Source: an uncultured Treponema sp. (lineage in GTDB: Bacteria; Spirochaetota; Spirochaetia; Treponematales; Treponemataceae). Taken from it: 6,493 nt of DNA. Below are positions 5,523 to 6,493 of this stretch, piece after piece; the first letter of the stretch is position 1; each line of letters opens with the position of its first letter. The DNA lies in NCBI GenBank assembly GCA_937890485.1, contig CALBXN010000249.1, positions 1 through 6,493 on the forward strand. The letters are read 5' to 3'. Both the position numbers and the translations under genes were made by a program. The notes under the pieces are model-generated. The model did no database searches. It saw nothing but the letters and a program-made list of their open reading frames with translations, and was not told where the DNA came from.

Positions 5523-5834
5523 ATGTCAGACGAAATGATTAAAGATATTGACACAACACCAGATGTTCAAATGCAAGATGTTATGCGTGATTCAGACGAT
5601 AAAACACAAAGAGCTAAAAGTAAAACTTTCTTCCGCAAGAAGGTTTGTCGTTTCTGTGCAAACAAAGCTAAAATCGATTATAAAGATGCTGATGGTCTTC
5701 GCAGATTCACAACAGAAAGAGGAAAGATTTTACCTCGCAGAATCACAGGTACTTGTGCAAAACATCAAAGAAGACTTGCTCTTGAAATCAAAAGAGCTAG
5801 AGCAATTTGTCTTTTGCCATTCGTAACAGAATAA
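5523..5834 (+). CDS. rpsR: 30S ribosomal protein S18, zinc-binding type
   Basis: S18 binds S6 and the 16S central domain. The 103-residue protein has the core KVCRFCANKAKIDYKD, LRRFTTERGKILPRRITG, CAKHQRRLALEIKRAR. Cys42, Cys45, Cys78 and His81 form a probable zinc site of the C+ kind of S18; many bacteria have lost it. The N-terminal extension of about 33 residues, acidic with several Asp, is longer than in the typical short S18. AAGGAG (5509-5514) lies 8 nt before the ATG, and the gene starts 17 nt after ssb. The start Met at 5523 is the only one with a strong ribosome site; Met5 is a poorer alternative. Confidence 0.95.
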   Translation: MSDEMIKDIDTTPDVQMQDVMRDSDDKTQRAKSKTFFRKKVCRFCANKAKIDYKDADGLRRFTTERGKILPRRITGTCAKHQRRLALEIKRARAICLLPFVTE

Positions 5835-5842
5835 TTTATATT
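5814..5842 (+). promoter_or_regulatory. Candidate promoter for rplI-dnaB
   Basis: TTGCCA (5814-5819) in the end of rpsR, a 17-nt spacer and TATATT (5837-5842) match both sigma-70 boxes at five of six positions. A start near 5849 would place both hairpins of the gap in the rplI leader. Confidence 0.4.
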
Positions 5843-5844
5843 TA

Positions 5845-5876
5845 AATCATAATCACTTATTTATGTGATATTGATT
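5845..5876 (+). terminator. Hairpin after rpsR, possible partial terminator or operator
   Basis: AATCATAATCAC (5845-5856) and GTGATATTGATT (5865-5876) are complementary at 10 of 12 positions around an 8-nt loop. It begins 10 nt after the rpsR stop and is followed by the AU-rich ATATTTC. It could weaken read-through or, as near-symmetrical DNA, be a protein-binding site. Confidence 0.35.
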
Positions 5877-5885
5877 ATATTTCAA

Positions 5886-5917
5886 AGCAGACGATCCAAC
5901 TCCTGGTAACGTCTGCT
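5886..5917 (+). terminator. GC-rich hairpin in the rplI leader, attenuator or terminator
   Basis: AGCAGACG (5886-5893) pairs perfectly with CGTCTGCT (5910-5917). CCA (5896-5898) with TGG (5904-5906) extends the helix past small internal loops, leaving a 5-nt loop. The sequence AATTTTTA follows, a short U-run, then the rplI ribosome site AGAGGAG at 5925-5931. The arrangement fits an intrinsic terminator allowing read-through, or an attenuator in the L9 leader. Confidence 0.5.
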
Positions 5918-5942
5918 AATTTTTAGAGGAGCTTGAAAAAAT

Positions 5943-6413
5943 ATGAAAGTAATTTTAAATGCTGATGTAAAACACCTTGGAGAAGAAGGTGATGTAAAAG
6001 TAGTTGCAAACGGATATGCTCGTAACTATCTTTTCCCAAGAAATCTTGCACTTCCATATAATGACTTAACAGTTCAATATTTTGAAAGTCGCAAAGAAGA
6101 AATCGAAGCTAAAAAAGAAGCAAAACGAAAAGATGCTGCTAGTCTTAAAGAAAAACTTTCTAGTGCAAATATCGTTATTCCAATGCCAGCTGGTTCAAAC
6201 GGTAAACTTTATGGTGCTGTTACTAGCCACACAATCGCAGATGCTCTCAACAAAGAAGGATTCGAAATTGAACGCAAACGCATTGATGTTCCTGGTCTTA
6301 CAATTAAGAGCGTAGGAAAATATGTTGTTACAGTTCGTCTTTATGAATCAAGCGTTGCAGAAGTTACTGTTGATGTAGTAGCTCAAGATGCAAAGGCTGA
6401 AGCTGATAAATAA
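5943..6413 (+). CDS. rplI: 50S ribosomal protein L9
   Basis: L9 binds 23S rRNA near the L1 stalk and helps keep reading frame. The 156-residue protein shows the family signature GEEGDVKVVANGYARNYLFP in the N-terminal rRNA-binding domain, a long charged connecting helix (about 42-75, KKEAKRKDAASLKEKL), and a C-terminal domain beginning with GKLYGAVTSHTIADAL (87-102). AGAGGAG at 5925-5931 lies 11 nt before the ATG, a rather long spacer. It follows rpsR by 108 nt with two hairpins between, and precedes dnaB by 13 nt. The length is normal. Confidence 0.96.
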   Translation: MKVILNADVKHLGEEGDVKVVANGYARNYLFPRNLALPYNDLTVQYFESRKEEIEAKKEAKRKDAASLKEKLSSANIVIPMPAGSNGKLYGAVTSHTIADALNKEGFEIERKRIDVPGLTIKSVGKYVVTVRLYESSVAEVTVDVVAQDAKAEADK

Positions 6414-6426
6414 TTTAGGATAAATT

Positions 6427-6493
6427 ATGAGTTCTTCCCAGTTAAGAGATAAAGTTCCACCTCATAATCTGGATGCTGAACAAGCAACCCTTG
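6427..6493 (+). CDS. dnaB: Replicative DNA helicase DnaB, N-terminal fragment
   Basis: Only 22 codons lie in the window, starting MSSSQLRDKVPPHNLDAEQA. PPHNLxAEQA is the usual opening of DnaB, the hexameric helicase that unwinds DNA at the replication fork. AGGA at 6417-6420 lies 6 nt before the ATG. Placement right after rplI is common in bacteria and supports the call. The helicase motifs are beyond the window. Confidence 0.88.
   Translation, partial: MSSSQLRDKVPPHNLDAEQATL

Overview
The window reads as an AT-rich chromosomal segment of a host-associated Treponema (Spirochaetota). The evidence is the plus-strand gene order rpsF-ssb-rpsR-rplI-dnaB, which I recall from treponemes, together with the divergent rRNA-methylase/TPR operon and the repeat-rich gene-free stretch. 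The species cannot be fixed from the sequence alone.

Layout. (1) Positions 1-543, minus strand: the start of a lipoprotein made of 71-residue His/Cys-rich repeats, running off the left edge. (2) Positions 544-1340: about 800 bases with no credible gene. This stretch is crowded with perfect palindromes, a 42-nt direct repeat, a GC-rich long imperfect hairpin and a matching inverted copy of part of the direct repeat. (3) Positions 1341-4499, minus strand: a compact operon transcribed leftward in the order rsmD, a small TPR-like protein, a ten-unit TPR protein, rlmN. (4) Positions 4500-4677: a divergent promoter region with good sigma-70-type promoters facing both ways. (5) Positions 4678-6493, plus strand: rpsF (S6), ssb, rpsR (S18), rplI (L9) and the first 22 codons of dnaB.

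How the genes work together. The plus-strand operon joins ribosomal proteins (S6 and S18 bind the 30S platform as a pair; L9 belongs to the 50S) with replication proteins (SSB and the DnaB helicase). The divergent operon carries two rRNA methylases, RsmD (16S G966) and RlmN (23S A2503), so the whole core is about ribosome building and replication. The two TPR-type proteins between the methylases have no function I can assign. The 108-nt rpsR-rplI gap holds two hairpins and a possible internal promoter, so L9 and DnaB may be expressed partly independently of S6, SSB and S18.

I see no defence system, prophage, CRISPR array, transposase, tRNA or rRNA. The least explained part is the palindrome-rich island at about 690-1340. 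Promoter and terminator calls are pattern matches by eye.
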